Below, piece after piece: positions 25,077 through 33,150 of a DNA stretch of 64,000 nt. The notes below the pieces were generated by a model. That model did no database searches and was not told the origin of the DNA. It saw only the letters and a program-made list of their open reading frames with translations. The DNA comes from Fibrobacterota bacterium (lineage in GTDB: Bacteria; Fibrobacterota; Fibrobacteria; UBA11236): NCBI GenBank assembly GCA_028287465.1, contig JAQBPO010000033.1, forward strand, positions 68,688 to 132,687, read 5' to 3'. The position numbers were made by a program, and so were the translations under genes. Position 1 is the first letter of the stretch. Each line of letters begins with the position of its first letter.

Positions 25077-28000
25077 ATGCGACTATGCCTTTCCAAGGTG
25101 ATTTTCATCACCATGGCGATGAGGATCATCGGCTCCGCATCCTGTATCGATACCACCTTATTGATCCAAAACAACGCCCCGGGGTGGGATGAAACCACCA
25201 AACGCTATTCGCCCGAAGCGGTCGATGCCGTCAATTCAGTCATTTCCGGCTGCACCGATGCCACCATAACGGTCCGCCTGCGGTTCGCCGGGGACACCCT
25301 CACCCTGAACAATGAAATCGTGGTGGCGGGCCGCACCGGTAAGGTCACCCGCATCATTGGGGAAAACGCAAGCGCCAACGACTCCATCCTGACCTTGGTG
25401 GAAGCCAACCCGGCGGATCCTCAGCTTTTGAACATCAATGCCGGGAATCCCACTTTCCTTTCCAACCTCGGTTTCGCCCGCAAGGCCATCGGTTCCGGGG
25501 GCATCGGATATCCGAATGGAAGCACCTCCCCTTCGGTCCTGATTTCAGCGGACAGCTCTTCCATTTCCAACTGTCATTTCTGGATGGCGGACAATTACAC
25601 CGCCGGTACCGGTGCCTTGGTGGATATCACTGCAAGTTCGGTTCTGGTAGAACGCTGCTTGTTCCGTACCCCGCCCGACGGCATCGGCAGGTCCATCGGG
25701 TTGCATACCGGGAGCGCGGCCACCCGGGTGGAAATCCGCTCGAGCGTCTTCTTCAGCACCGGCCTGCAATTGGCCGCCACGGGCACGGTCCATGTCATCG
25801 CCAATACCTTTACCGGATCCCGCAATGAATGGAATGCCATCATCATCGGCTCCAGCGTGACGACTCCGGAAAAGAACGTCGTCATCCAACACAACCTCTT
25901 CGCCCATAAGACGGACACCTTGCCACCAATCGTGTTTAGCGGGGTTTTGGCCGCCTCCGACAGCATCCTGAAGAACGCCTGGTCTCGTGGAAACGCCAAC
26001 CTTCCCCTTGCCGTCAACACCACAAATGCGGCGGTTACCCTGAACGGGAACTCGGGCGCCAACATCAACACCCCCCTTCCCAGGGGCTTTTCCAACTACG
26101 GTCCATCCTCCACCGATGTGAAGGACTATCCCCTGACCGAATTGCGGAGCGATCCGACCCTGGCGCGGAAGAACGCCGATTTCGGGAAAATGTTCCGGGT
26201 GTACACCACCTCCAACTGGACCGGAATGTCCGATATAAAGGACCTCGGCGCCAGCAAGCTCTACTTCCCCGGTTTCACTCCGTTCCTGGCCGGCCGCACC
26301 TGGCTCGCCAATGTCAAGGTCGGGGCCTTCGTGGATCAGGATACCTATGAAACCCCCAGTCCCTTGGATTCAGGATCCTTGGGCGGGAGCCTGACTTTCG
26401 CCCCCGTCGCCTTGGATTCGTTAAGGATCAAGCTTACCCAAATGAATTTCGATGCGGATTACTACAAGTCGACCGCCTTGACCCCGGAGTTCGTGCAATT
26501 CTTCTTCAGCGATACCTTGGCCAAACTGACCACGACCAATGATTCGAATGCCTTAAAGGCTTCGGTGAAAACCAGCGGCTACTTCCGTAAGGCCTTCCCG
26601 ATGGACGATTCCATCCTAACCGTTCCCAAGGAAGTGCGCCTCGGCTCACAGATCCCGTTTTACGTGAAGATGCTCCATTATCGCCAGGGTCAGCAGGCGC
26701 CCGTGCTCTCAAACGCCGCCATCGCCACGGTCGTGGGAGTGCCGTCCTATCCCATCAACGACCTGACGTTGAAACTGGATGCCGCCGCAAGCGATTTCCC
26801 GAATGGCCGGGCCAATATTACCGTGACCCGGGGCGGCGAACCCATCGACAGCGTCGCGGTCGTGATGGCCACGGAAAGCGGCCAGGTGACCGGTCGCGCT
26901 TCCAAACCAGCGCAGGGCGGATCGATTTCCTTCCTGTTCGAGTTCATTCCCAAAGGAACATTCAGATTCTACGCGGTCCCGCTCGTAAACCTGGATGGAT
27001 CCACCAAGGCCGGTCAGCCGACGCCTTATTCCCCGATAATCTCATTCCGGCCGACCTCCAGGGATACCGTTTACCTCGTCTATTCTCCCGTGGGCTGTCC
27101 CGGCGCGGATGGCACCCTCCTGAATGCCTATTGCGGCATGGACTCGGCGCTGGCTTACATCACCGGCATGGGGGGAGGCACTATCATCGTGAGGAACGGC
27201 AATCCCGCGGAGGTGATGGAAGACATTTCCATATCGCCGTTTGGGAGCGCTGACACGTCCTCCTTGACCATTACCGCCGGCCAAAGCGCAGGACGCTACG
27301 ATCCCAATCGCCCCATTTTCCGGGGCAAGACCAGGGAAGCGCTCACCATCACCCGCAAGAACGTGACCGTTAAGGGCCTCCTTTTCGAAATGCCCGCCGG
27401 CTCCGCCAATGCTGCATTGAAAATAAAGGCCTCCGGCGCCTTGGTCGAAAGCAACATTTTCCGCGCCGCTTCCAGGGGAGGCGTAGAGGGTCCGGCCGTC
27501 GACATCGAAGTCGGCGAGACCGCTTCGGCGCGTTTCGTCAGTAATCTCGTCTGGGGCTTCACCAAAAATGTGCAGATAACCAATGCCGCCTCGGCCAATG
27601 TCCGCGTCCTCAACAACACCTTCGTGGACGATGCGAGCCTTCCGAATACGGGCAAGACCAGGGGCATTATCGCTTCCGGAACGGGCAGCATCCAGGCCGT
27701 GTTCGCGAACAACTTCTTTTCGGGAATTGCCGATCCGGTGGATGCGACCCTTTCAGGCAAGGTACCGACCCTGGATCATAATGTGTTCACGGGGAAAACG
27801 GATCTCCGGGGTCTTGTCGATGTCGGCGGCCTCGGTTACTCCGCGCGCATCGCGCCCGTTGATATCTGGGCCGTCGAGTATCTGCCCGGCGTCGAAAACG
27901 CCTTGGCTGCGGTCGTCGAATGCGGCATGCTCTCGCCGTGCAATCCGCTCTATGCGGGGAGCTCCCTGGTTTCCTACGCCGCCAACGTTGAAAGGGATGT

Positions 28001-28634
28001 ATTCGGCAACCCGAGGGTCAACCGGAAGGAAGTCGGGGCATTCGAGTTGAACCCCAATCCATCGTCGGTCATGGGAACCCTCGAAATCGTTCCCTTGGTC
28101 GTACCCCATAACCTGAGTCTTGCCTTCGTCGTGACGGGCAAGTCCTACGATCCCCTCGAAGCGGACTCCGTCCATGTGTACTGGTCGTCCACCAAGCTAG
28201 CCTTCGCCGTCGATCCATCGCTGGCCGGGATTCCGGCCTCCAGCCAGGGCCATTTCCCGATAGGCAGGCTCGGTTCCGGCAGTTTCATCGACTACGCCGA
28301 AATCATCCCGGAAAAGGGGTCCCTTTACCTTTATGCGGCATTGGGCAGATCCAAGAACGGCATCCGAACGCTCGGCTATTCGTATTCAGACAGTATCGAT
28401 TTTTCGGGAATCAGGGTGATTTCGATTTCCAAAAGCCCCGAAGGGCGGATCGGGTACCGTATGATCAAGGCCGACTGGGTAAGGTGGCTTGCCCTCGACG
28501 GGAGGTTTCTGGGGCAGTCCCGGGCCGACAGGAACGGCCTGGTCGGTTGGACTCCTCCGCCCGGGATTTCCGGCCTGGTGCTGGTGCAGATCGCGGGTCA
28601 AAGGAAGGCGCGGGCCATTCTCGTGGGGCCCTGA
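25077..28634 (+). CDS. Giant secreted protein with two beta-helix regions
   Basis: The 1185-residue protein has an N-terminal hydrophobic segment ending near GSASC (residue 23), probably a signal peptide. Two parallel-beta-helix regions can be seen, about residues 90-330 (SISNCHFWMADN, VERCLFRTP, IQHNLFAHKT) and 680-930 (VESNIFRAAS, FVSNLVWGFTKN, VLNNTFVDDA, FANNFFSG). Each ends in a segment like the choice-of-anchor Q module (AFVDQDTYE; VGAFELNPNPS). The middle 430-660 looks like Ig/Fn3-type beta domains. The tail (LALDGRFLGQSRADRNGLVGW, GLVLVQI) resembles a degenerate sorting domain. The duplicated architecture suggests polysaccharide binding or degradation. No catalytic site is recognised. 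Confidence 0.75.
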   Translation: MRLCLSKVIFITMAMRIIGSASCIDTTLLIQNNAPGWDETTKRYSPEAVDAVNSVISGCTDATITVRLRFAGDTLTLNNEIVVAGRTGKVTRIIGENASANDSILTLVEANPADPQLLNINAGNPTFLSNLGFARKAIGSGGIGYPNGSTSPSVLISADSSSISNCHFWMADNYTAGTGALVDITASSVLVERCLFRTPPDGIGRSIGLHTGSAATRVEIRSSVFFSTGLQLAATGTVHVIANTFTGSRNEWNAIIIGSSVTTPEKNVVIQHNLFAHKTDTLPPIVFSGVLAASDSILKNAWSRGNANLPLAVNTTNAAVTLNGNSGANINTPLPRGFSNYGPSSTDVKDYPLTELRSDPTLARKNADFGKMFRVYTTSNWTGMSDIKDLGASKLYFPGFTPFLAGRTWLANVKVGAFVDQDTYETPSPLDSGSLGGSLTFAPVALDSLRIKLTQMNFDADYYKSTALTPEFVQFFFSDTLAKLTTTNDSNALKASVKTSGYFRKAFPMDDSILTVPKEVRLGSQIPFYVKMLHYRQGQQAPVLSNAAIATVVGVPSYPINDLTLKLDAAASDFPNGRANITVTRGGEPIDSVAVVMATESGQVTGRASKPAQGGSISFLFEFIPKGTFRFYAVPLVNLDGSTKAGQPTPYSPIISFRPTSRDTVYLVYSPVGCPGADGTLLNAYCGMDSALAYITGMGGGTIIVRNGNPAEVMEDISISPFGSADTSSLTITAGQSAGRYDPNRPIFRGKTREALTITRKNVTVKGLLFEMPAGSANAALKIKASGALVESNIFRAASRGGVEGPAVDIEVGETASARFVSNLVWGFTKNVQITNAASANVRVLNNTFVDDASLPNTGKTRGIIASGTGSIQAVFANNFFSGIADPVDATLSGKVPTLDHNVFTGKTDLRGLVDVGGLGYSARIAPVDIWAVEYLPGVENALAAVVECGMLSPCNPLYAGSSLVSYAANVERDVFGNPRVNRKEVGAFELNPNPSSVMGTLEIVPLVVPHNLSLAFVVTGKSYDPLEADSVHVYWSSTKLAFAVDPSLAGIPASSQGHFPIGRLGSGSFIDYAEIIPEKGSLYLYAALGRSKNGIRTLGYSYSDSIDFSGIRVISISKSPEGRIGYRMIKADWVRWLALDGRFLGQSRADRNGLVGWTPPPGISGLVLVQIAGQRKARAILVGP

Positions 28635-28651
28635 AATCGGGCCCCCTTTTT
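28625..28651 (+). terminator. Intrinsic terminator overlapping the stop codon
   Basis: A perfect 7-bp stem GGGGCCC (28625-28631) and GGGCCCC (28639-28645) encloses a 7-nt loop that contains the TGA stop of the beta-helix gene. It is followed by C and five T residues. This is the clearest intrinsic terminator in the window. Confidence 0.8.
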
Positions 28652-28694
28652 AAAACCATTCACACGGTCGCCCGCACGCCGTTAACCTTCCACT

Positions 28695-30467
28695 TCAGAG
28701 ATCCGTCAGCGTGAAGGTCTGGGTCGCCTTCTTGGGCATCTCTACCGTTACGAAATAGACGCCCTTCCGCCGTGCGCGCGCCAGGGGATGGGACATGGGC
28801 CCGTCCGCTTTGAACGTCTCGATGACCCGGCCGCCGAAATCATGCACGCGGACCAGATGCGGCCCGGGCTCGTTGACCTCCACCGCCAGGCTGGAGACCT
28901 TGATGCGGAGGTTGCCCGGCCTGTTCCGCGAGGCCATTGAGGTGGGCGCTCCGGGGTGGCAGGAGCCGGTGTATTCGATGCGGCCGATATGCATTCCCGA
29001 TCCCGTGCTGTGCCATCCGCTGCCGTAGTCGACCACGTAGAGGGCCCCGTCGGCGCCTTGCTCCAGGTCCAGGGGCCGGGTGAGTTCCTGCGAGGTGGCA
29101 ACCATGGCCGAATCGATGACGTAGGATCCGGTTTCGTCCAGTTGCAGCACGCGCACGCTTTTGGTCTGCCGCTCCACCAGGAACCAGGCCTTGTCGAAAT
29201 GCGGCGGGAACTTCATGCCGGACGTCGACTCGGTATCATAGTGGTAGAGCGGCCCCACCACGGGATGGTTGCCCACCAGGAAGCCGTTGTTGAGGTAGGC
29301 GCTGTAGGCATAGCGGGGGGTGTCGGACGGGGGCAGCTCCTTGGGCCCTTCGTTCCACTTCGAATTGTTCACCGGGGCCTTGGGATCCAGCCCCGCGCCG
29401 GCCCAGGGCTGCTTGCCGTCCAGGAGGAACTCGTGCTTGCCCGCCCAATAGGGATAGCCGCCATAGACCGAATGGGTGGCGAGGTTGTTTTCCTCGATGC
29501 GCGTCGCGCCCATGCGGTTGGGGCCGAACTCGCCCCAGGAAACCCAGCCGCGCACGGGATCGATGGTGATGGAATAGGGGTTGCGGACGCCCTTGATGTA
29601 GATCTCCGGCTTTACCTTGGAGGTATCCGCGTACTCGGTGGCGACGCCGTCCCTGCCCTGCTGCTTGAACCATGCGGACCAATACTCCCCGAAATTGCCC
29701 TTGGGGATGGAGTAGCCCTTGGGGGAATCGTCCGGATGGATGCGCACGATGGCCCCGCGCAGGCTGTGCAGGTTGGAAGAGGTGAACTCGGCGCTGAAGT
29801 CCTGGTATTGCTCGTTGACGGAGGGCGAAAGCTCGGTGTTGGCCCCGATGGGGATGAGGAGGTTCCCGTCCGGATCGAAGGCCATGCCCGCGCCTCCCAG
29901 CACGATGGCCGACAGGTGGGTATGTTCCCGTACATAGGGGATCTCCAGCAGGACCTTCTCCGAGGAAAGCGGAATGGAATCGCCCGAGACCTCGAAGCGG
30001 GAGATGCGGTAGACCGATTTGTTCCAAGGCTCGTAGCGCAGATAGATGCGGTGGTTTTCCTTGAAACCGGGATCGAGGGCGATGCCTTCCAAACCGGTTT
30101 CCGCATCGGTCCCCGTGCTGTCCACCTTGTCCTTGGAATCGGTCCAGGTGTCCAGCTCGATCAGGGTGGTGACGCCTTCCTTACCGTCGCTCCACCGCTT
30201 CACCTTGCCGTGGCGTTCGATGAAGTACACGTCCACCTTGCCGTCGTCGCGCATGGCGGTGACCAGCTTGAGCGGCTCGTTAAGGCTCGTGTCCGAAGTA
30301 GGGGTGACCAGCCTACGGTACGTGAAATCGCTCTCCTTATAGTCCGGGCAGTCCGGAGTGGTGAACTTGGCCTCCGCCCGGGCGGCCAGGAACGGGAACG
30401 ACAGAAGGGCAAGGAGACCGAAGGCCCGCGGAAGCGATCGGGTAGGCGAAGCATTGATTCTGGACAT
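28695..30467 (-). CDS. Secreted glucose/sorbosone dehydrogenase-like beta-propeller
   Basis: The 590-residue protein has a signal peptide (FGLLALLSFPFLAARAEA). A six-bladed-propeller-type domain follows with VYFIERHGKVKRW, GLEGIALDPGFKENHRIYLRY, MAFDPDGNLLIPIGAN, GVRNPYSITIDPVRGWVSWGEFGPNR and ADGALYVVDYGSGW. These are hallmarks of PQQ-dependent aldose/sorbosone dehydrogenases (GSDH family). The tail (EVNEPGPHLVRVHDFGGRVIE, GVYFVTVEMPKK) is a sorting-type C-terminal domain. It would oxidise sugars or bind carbohydrate at the cell surface. Catalytic His/Arg residues were not mapped, so activity is uncertain. Confidence 0.82.
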   Translation of the reverse strand: MSRINASPTRSLPRAFGLLALLSFPFLAARAEAKFTTPDCPDYKESDFTYRRLVTPTSDTSLNEPLKLVTAMRDDGKVDVYFIERHGKVKRWSDGKEGVTTLIELDTWTDSKDKVDSTGTDAETGLEGIALDPGFKENHRIYLRYEPWNKSVYRISRFEVSGDSIPLSSEKVLLEIPYVREHTHLSAIVLGGAGMAFDPDGNLLIPIGANTELSPSVNEQYQDFSAEFTSSNLHSLRGAIVRIHPDDSPKGYSIPKGNFGEYWSAWFKQQGRDGVATEYADTSKVKPEIYIKGVRNPYSITIDPVRGWVSWGEFGPNRMGATRIEENNLATHSVYGGYPYWAGKHEFLLDGKQPWAGAGLDPKAPVNNSKWNEGPKELPPSDTPRYAYSAYLNNGFLVGNHPVVGPLYHYDTESTSGMKFPPHFDKAWFLVERQTKSVRVLQLDETGSYVIDSAMVATSQELTRPLDLEQGADGALYVVDYGSGWHSTGSGMHIGRIEYTGSCHPGAPTSMASRNRPGNLRIKVSSLAVEVNEPGPHLVRVHDFGGRVIETFKADGPMSHPLARARRKGVYFVTVEMPKKATQTFTLTDL

Positions 30468-30479
30468 GAGAATTCCCCT

Positions 30480-30495
30480 GGTTCCCTCGGGAACC
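30480..30495. promoter_or_regulatory. 16-bp palindrome upstream of the sugar dehydrogenase-like gene
   Basis: GGTTCCC and GGGAACC flank a central TC, giving 7-bp arms 12 bp upstream of the ATG at 30467. It could be an operator or a hairpin in the leader that affects translation. The gene's ribosome-binding site (AGGGGAA) lies between palindrome and start. Confidence 0.35.
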
Positions 30496-30646
30496 GCAAG
30501 TATCGTGTGAGGTTCGGCTCCGCTAGGACGGGAGGCCGACGGTTTTCTTTACCGAAGCGCTACTGGAGGGAAAATAAGCTTTCGCAAATGGGGAGGGGAA
30601 AAATTCGCGCCTCCGATCGGGAGGTCCGGCGCGGTGAACCGGGAGC

Positions 30647-31849
30647 TTATTTCCCGGTCGATTTGGCGTACCGATCCGCGATTTCCCCGCCGATGGCCAG
30701 GGAGGCCGTAGCCGCGGGGGAAGGCGCGTTGAGCACGTGGAGGCTGCGGGGCCCGTCCGCGAAGGCGAAGTCGTCCACCAGGGAACCGTCGCGACGCAAG
30801 GCCTGGGCCCGCACGCCGGACCCCGCGGGTGTCAGCATGGGCTCGCGCACGTCCGGCAGGAGCCGCTGCAGGGCCTTAACGAAGGCGGCCTTGGAGAAGG
30901 AGCGGTGGAACTCGCCCAGGCCCATGCGCCAGTGGCGGAGCGCGAGCTTGCGGAATCCCGGATTCGCGAACACCTCCGCGGTATCCTTCAGGTTCACGTC
31001 CGATTTACGGTAGCCTTCCCGCTTGAAGGCCAGCACGGCATTGGGTCCGCACTCAACCCCGCCTCCGATCATGCGCGTGAAATGGACGCCCAGGAAGGGG
31101 AAGGCCGGATCGGGGACGGGGTAGATCAGGTTCTTCACCAGACCCCTGGAAGCCGGATCCAGATCGTAATATTCGCCGCGGAAGGGCACGATGGAAACGC
31201 CCGTATCCACGCCGTCCAGGCGCGCCACGCGATCGCTCATGAGGCCGCCGCAATTGATGAAAAAGGACGCTTCGTAATCCGCCTCGCCGGCGCGGGCCAC
31301 CTTCGCGTCCGGGAGGGTGCGCAGGGATTCCACCCGCCGGCTGAGGATGATCTCGCCTCCCAGGGCGCGGATCCGTTCCGCCATCTTTTCCGAAACCTTG
31401 ACGTAATCGACGATGCCGGTCTCGGGCACGTGGAGGGCCTTGAGACCCCCCGCATGGGGCTCGTAGCGGGCGATATCGCCGCGCTCCACCACGGAAACCC
31501 CTTTCAGACCGTTGGCTTCCGCCCTCTGGCGCAGGGTCTCGAGCTGCGGCAGCTCCGCTTCCGTCAGGGCCACGATGATCTTTCCGCAGATGTCATGGGG
31601 CAGATCGTTCGCGCGGCAGAACGCGACCATCTCGGCATAGCCGCGGCGGCACAGCTGCGCCTTGTAGCTCCCCGGTTTGTAATAGATGCCGGAATGGATC
31701 ACGCCGCTATTGTGGCCGGTCTGGTGGCGGGCGACCCCGCCTTCCTTTTCCAGCACCGTGACCTTAAGGCCCGGGAAACGCTCGAGGATGCGCAAGGCCG
31801 TCGCCAGCCCCACTATCCCGCCTCCGGTGATAAGCACGTCCGCCCTCAT
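30647..31849 (-). CDS. lhgO: L-2-hydroxyglutarate oxidase
   Basis: The 400-residue FAD enzyme starts RADVLITGGGIVGLATALRILERFPG, the dinucleotide-binding fold of the DAO family. HQTGHNSGVIHSGIYYKPGSYKAQLC is the diagnostic LhgO block. FINCGGLMSDRVA and FPFLGVHFTRMIGGGVECGPNAV follow. It oxidises L-2-hydroxyglutarate to 2-oxoglutarate, passing electrons to the membrane quinone pool. It lies 22 bp upstream-strand-adjacent to the VanZ-like gene end, so it could be read with the FemAB-VanZ transcript, but no functional link to polysaccharide synthesis is evident. Confidence 0.92.
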   Translation of the reverse strand: MRADVLITGGGIVGLATALRILERFPGLKVTVLEKEGGVARHQTGHNSGVIHSGIYYKPGSYKAQLCRRGYAEMVAFCRANDLPHDICGKIIVALTEAELPQLETLRQRAEANGLKGVSVVERGDIARYEPHAGGLKALHVPETGIVDYVKVSEKMAERIRALGGEIILSRRVESLRTLPDAKVARAGEADYEASFFINCGGLMSDRVARLDGVDTGVSIVPFRGEYYDLDPASRGLVKNLIYPVPDPAFPFLGVHFTRMIGGGVECGPNAVLAFKREGYRKSDVNLKDTAEVFANPGFRKLALRHWRMGLGEFHRSFSKAAFVKALQRLLPDVREPMLTPAGSGVRAQALRRDGSLVDDFAFADGPRSLHVLNAPSPAATASLAIGGEIADRYAKSTGK

Positions 31850-31870
31850 TCCGCGCTCCCTCCCGGCCCT

Positions 31871-33118
31871 CTAGACCTGGCTGTCGTCGTCCCTTGCCAT
31901 GTATTCCCGGAAGGCCGGCCAGCCCCGGGTCAGGGCCAAACCGCCCGCAATGGCGCCCAGCATGGCCCCCAGCACATCGGTAACGTCCGCGTAACGGCCG
32001 GGGACGAAGCCCTGGAGCATCTCCACCCCCATGGCCATGATCCCCGCCAGGAGGCCGGCCAGCGCCGAGGGCCGGATGCGGGGATAGAAATAACCCATCA
32101 GGAAGCCCAAAGGGAAGAAGACCATGGCGCTTTCGATGAAATCGCCCAAGGCGGCGAAGGTGGTCCGTTCGTATTGCGGGAGGAAAAGGATCCAGTTGAA
32201 TCCGGAAAAATGCGGGGTGAAGGTGTAGGGGAAAAGCGCCCGGGCCGCCACGGAGGCCAGGATGGCCAGGCCGCCGGCCAGGAGCCATAAGCGCGGGCGC
32301 CGGTGGAAGCCCGGAAAGAAGAAGCTGATCCCGCCGCCGACCGCGCCGAGAACGGCCACCAAGGCGTCCTGGGCTTCCGGGGAGCGGGATTGGACGAAGA
32401 CCTGGCTCAGCTCCAATGCCACGGCCAGGGACCCCGTGAAGGCCACGCCCCAAAGGACCGGCCGCCGGAAGCCCGTTTCCGCGATCATGCGGCATACGAA
32501 AAGCGTGGTCAGGAGGAAGCGGATGAAGGTGATCAAATCGTCATCGGGATTGGAGAAGCGGATGGGTTCCCGCAACAAAGGCTTGAGGTGCCCCCAGACG
32601 ACGCCAACGTCGAGGCTGAAATCGAAAGGCTGCCAGCAGCCCGCCACCGTCAGGACCAGGAAGATGAATGCCGGAAAAGCCGATTCCGCGTCCAGGAATC
32701 GCCGCGCGGTCGGCTGGGATTTGAATCCGAGCACGGTCCGCTTGAGCGCCATGGCGGCCAAGAGGCCCAGGATGGTCCCGGTGGTATTGGTGATGACGTC
32801 GGAGAGGGAGGGGAAACGCGTGCTCGAGAACAGCTGGAGGATCTCCACGAAGGCGCTCAAGGAGGCGCCGGCCGATACGATGGCGAGCTTCTTCCACGTG
32901 GAGCTTTTGTAGACCAGGGAGAAATAGCCCAGGAACCCGAACGGGAGGAAGAGCAGGACGTTCTGGACGAGATCGGAAATGATGGGATCGCCCGGGCGGC
33001 CGCCCATCGCGAGCCAATTGACGCGATGGATTGCCGCGTGGAAACCGTGCCAGCCGATATCGAAATTGAAGGGAAAGGTGGTGCCGTAGACGACGAAGAT
33101 CGAGAACGACACCCACAA
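31871..33118 (-). CDS. VanZ-family membrane protein with three VanZ-like units
   Basis: About 415 residues with some ten hydrophobic helices. The VanZ signature (LQxF...R...D...N..G...G) occurs three times: LQLFSSTRFPSLSDVITNTTGTILG, ELSQVFVQSRSPEAQDALVAVLGA and MLQGFVPGRYADVTDVLGAMLGA. The start is uncertain. The frame is open to 33262 inside FemAB copy 2 but without a good start; TTG at 33118 or GTG at 33112 fit the beginning of the first helix. Like other VanZ proteins its biochemical role is unknown; VanZ genes are frequent in exosortase-type exopolysaccharide loci. It is probably co-transcribed with FemAB. Confidence 0.8.
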   Translation of the reverse strand: MWVSFSIFVVYGTTFPFNFDIGWHGFHAAIHRVNWLAMGGRPGDPIISDLVQNVLLFLPFGFLGYFSLVYKSSTWKKLAIVSAGASLSAFVEILQLFSSTRFPSLSDVITNTTGTILGLLAAMALKRTVLGFKSQPTARRFLDAESAFPAFIFLVLTVAGCWQPFDFSLDVGVVWGHLKPLLREPIRFSNPDDDLITFIRFLLTTLFVCRMIAETGFRRPVLWGVAFTGSLAVALELSQVFVQSRSPEAQDALVAVLGAVGGGISFFFPGFHRRPRLWLLAGGLAILASVAARALFPYTFTPHFSGFNWILFLPQYERTTFAALGDFIESAMVFFPLGFLMGYFYPRIRPSALAGLLAGIMAMGVEMLQGFVPGRYADVTDVLGAMLGAIAGGLALTRGWPAFREYMARDDDSQV

Positions 33119-33150
33119 GAGGCGCGCCGTGCTCTTGCGCGGCGGCCTGG

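Noticed and set aside
28956-31013. 685-codon plus-strand frame opposite the sugar dehydrogenase-like and LhgO genes
   Set aside because: Spans two real genes and their intergenic region in antisense; an artefact of high GC.
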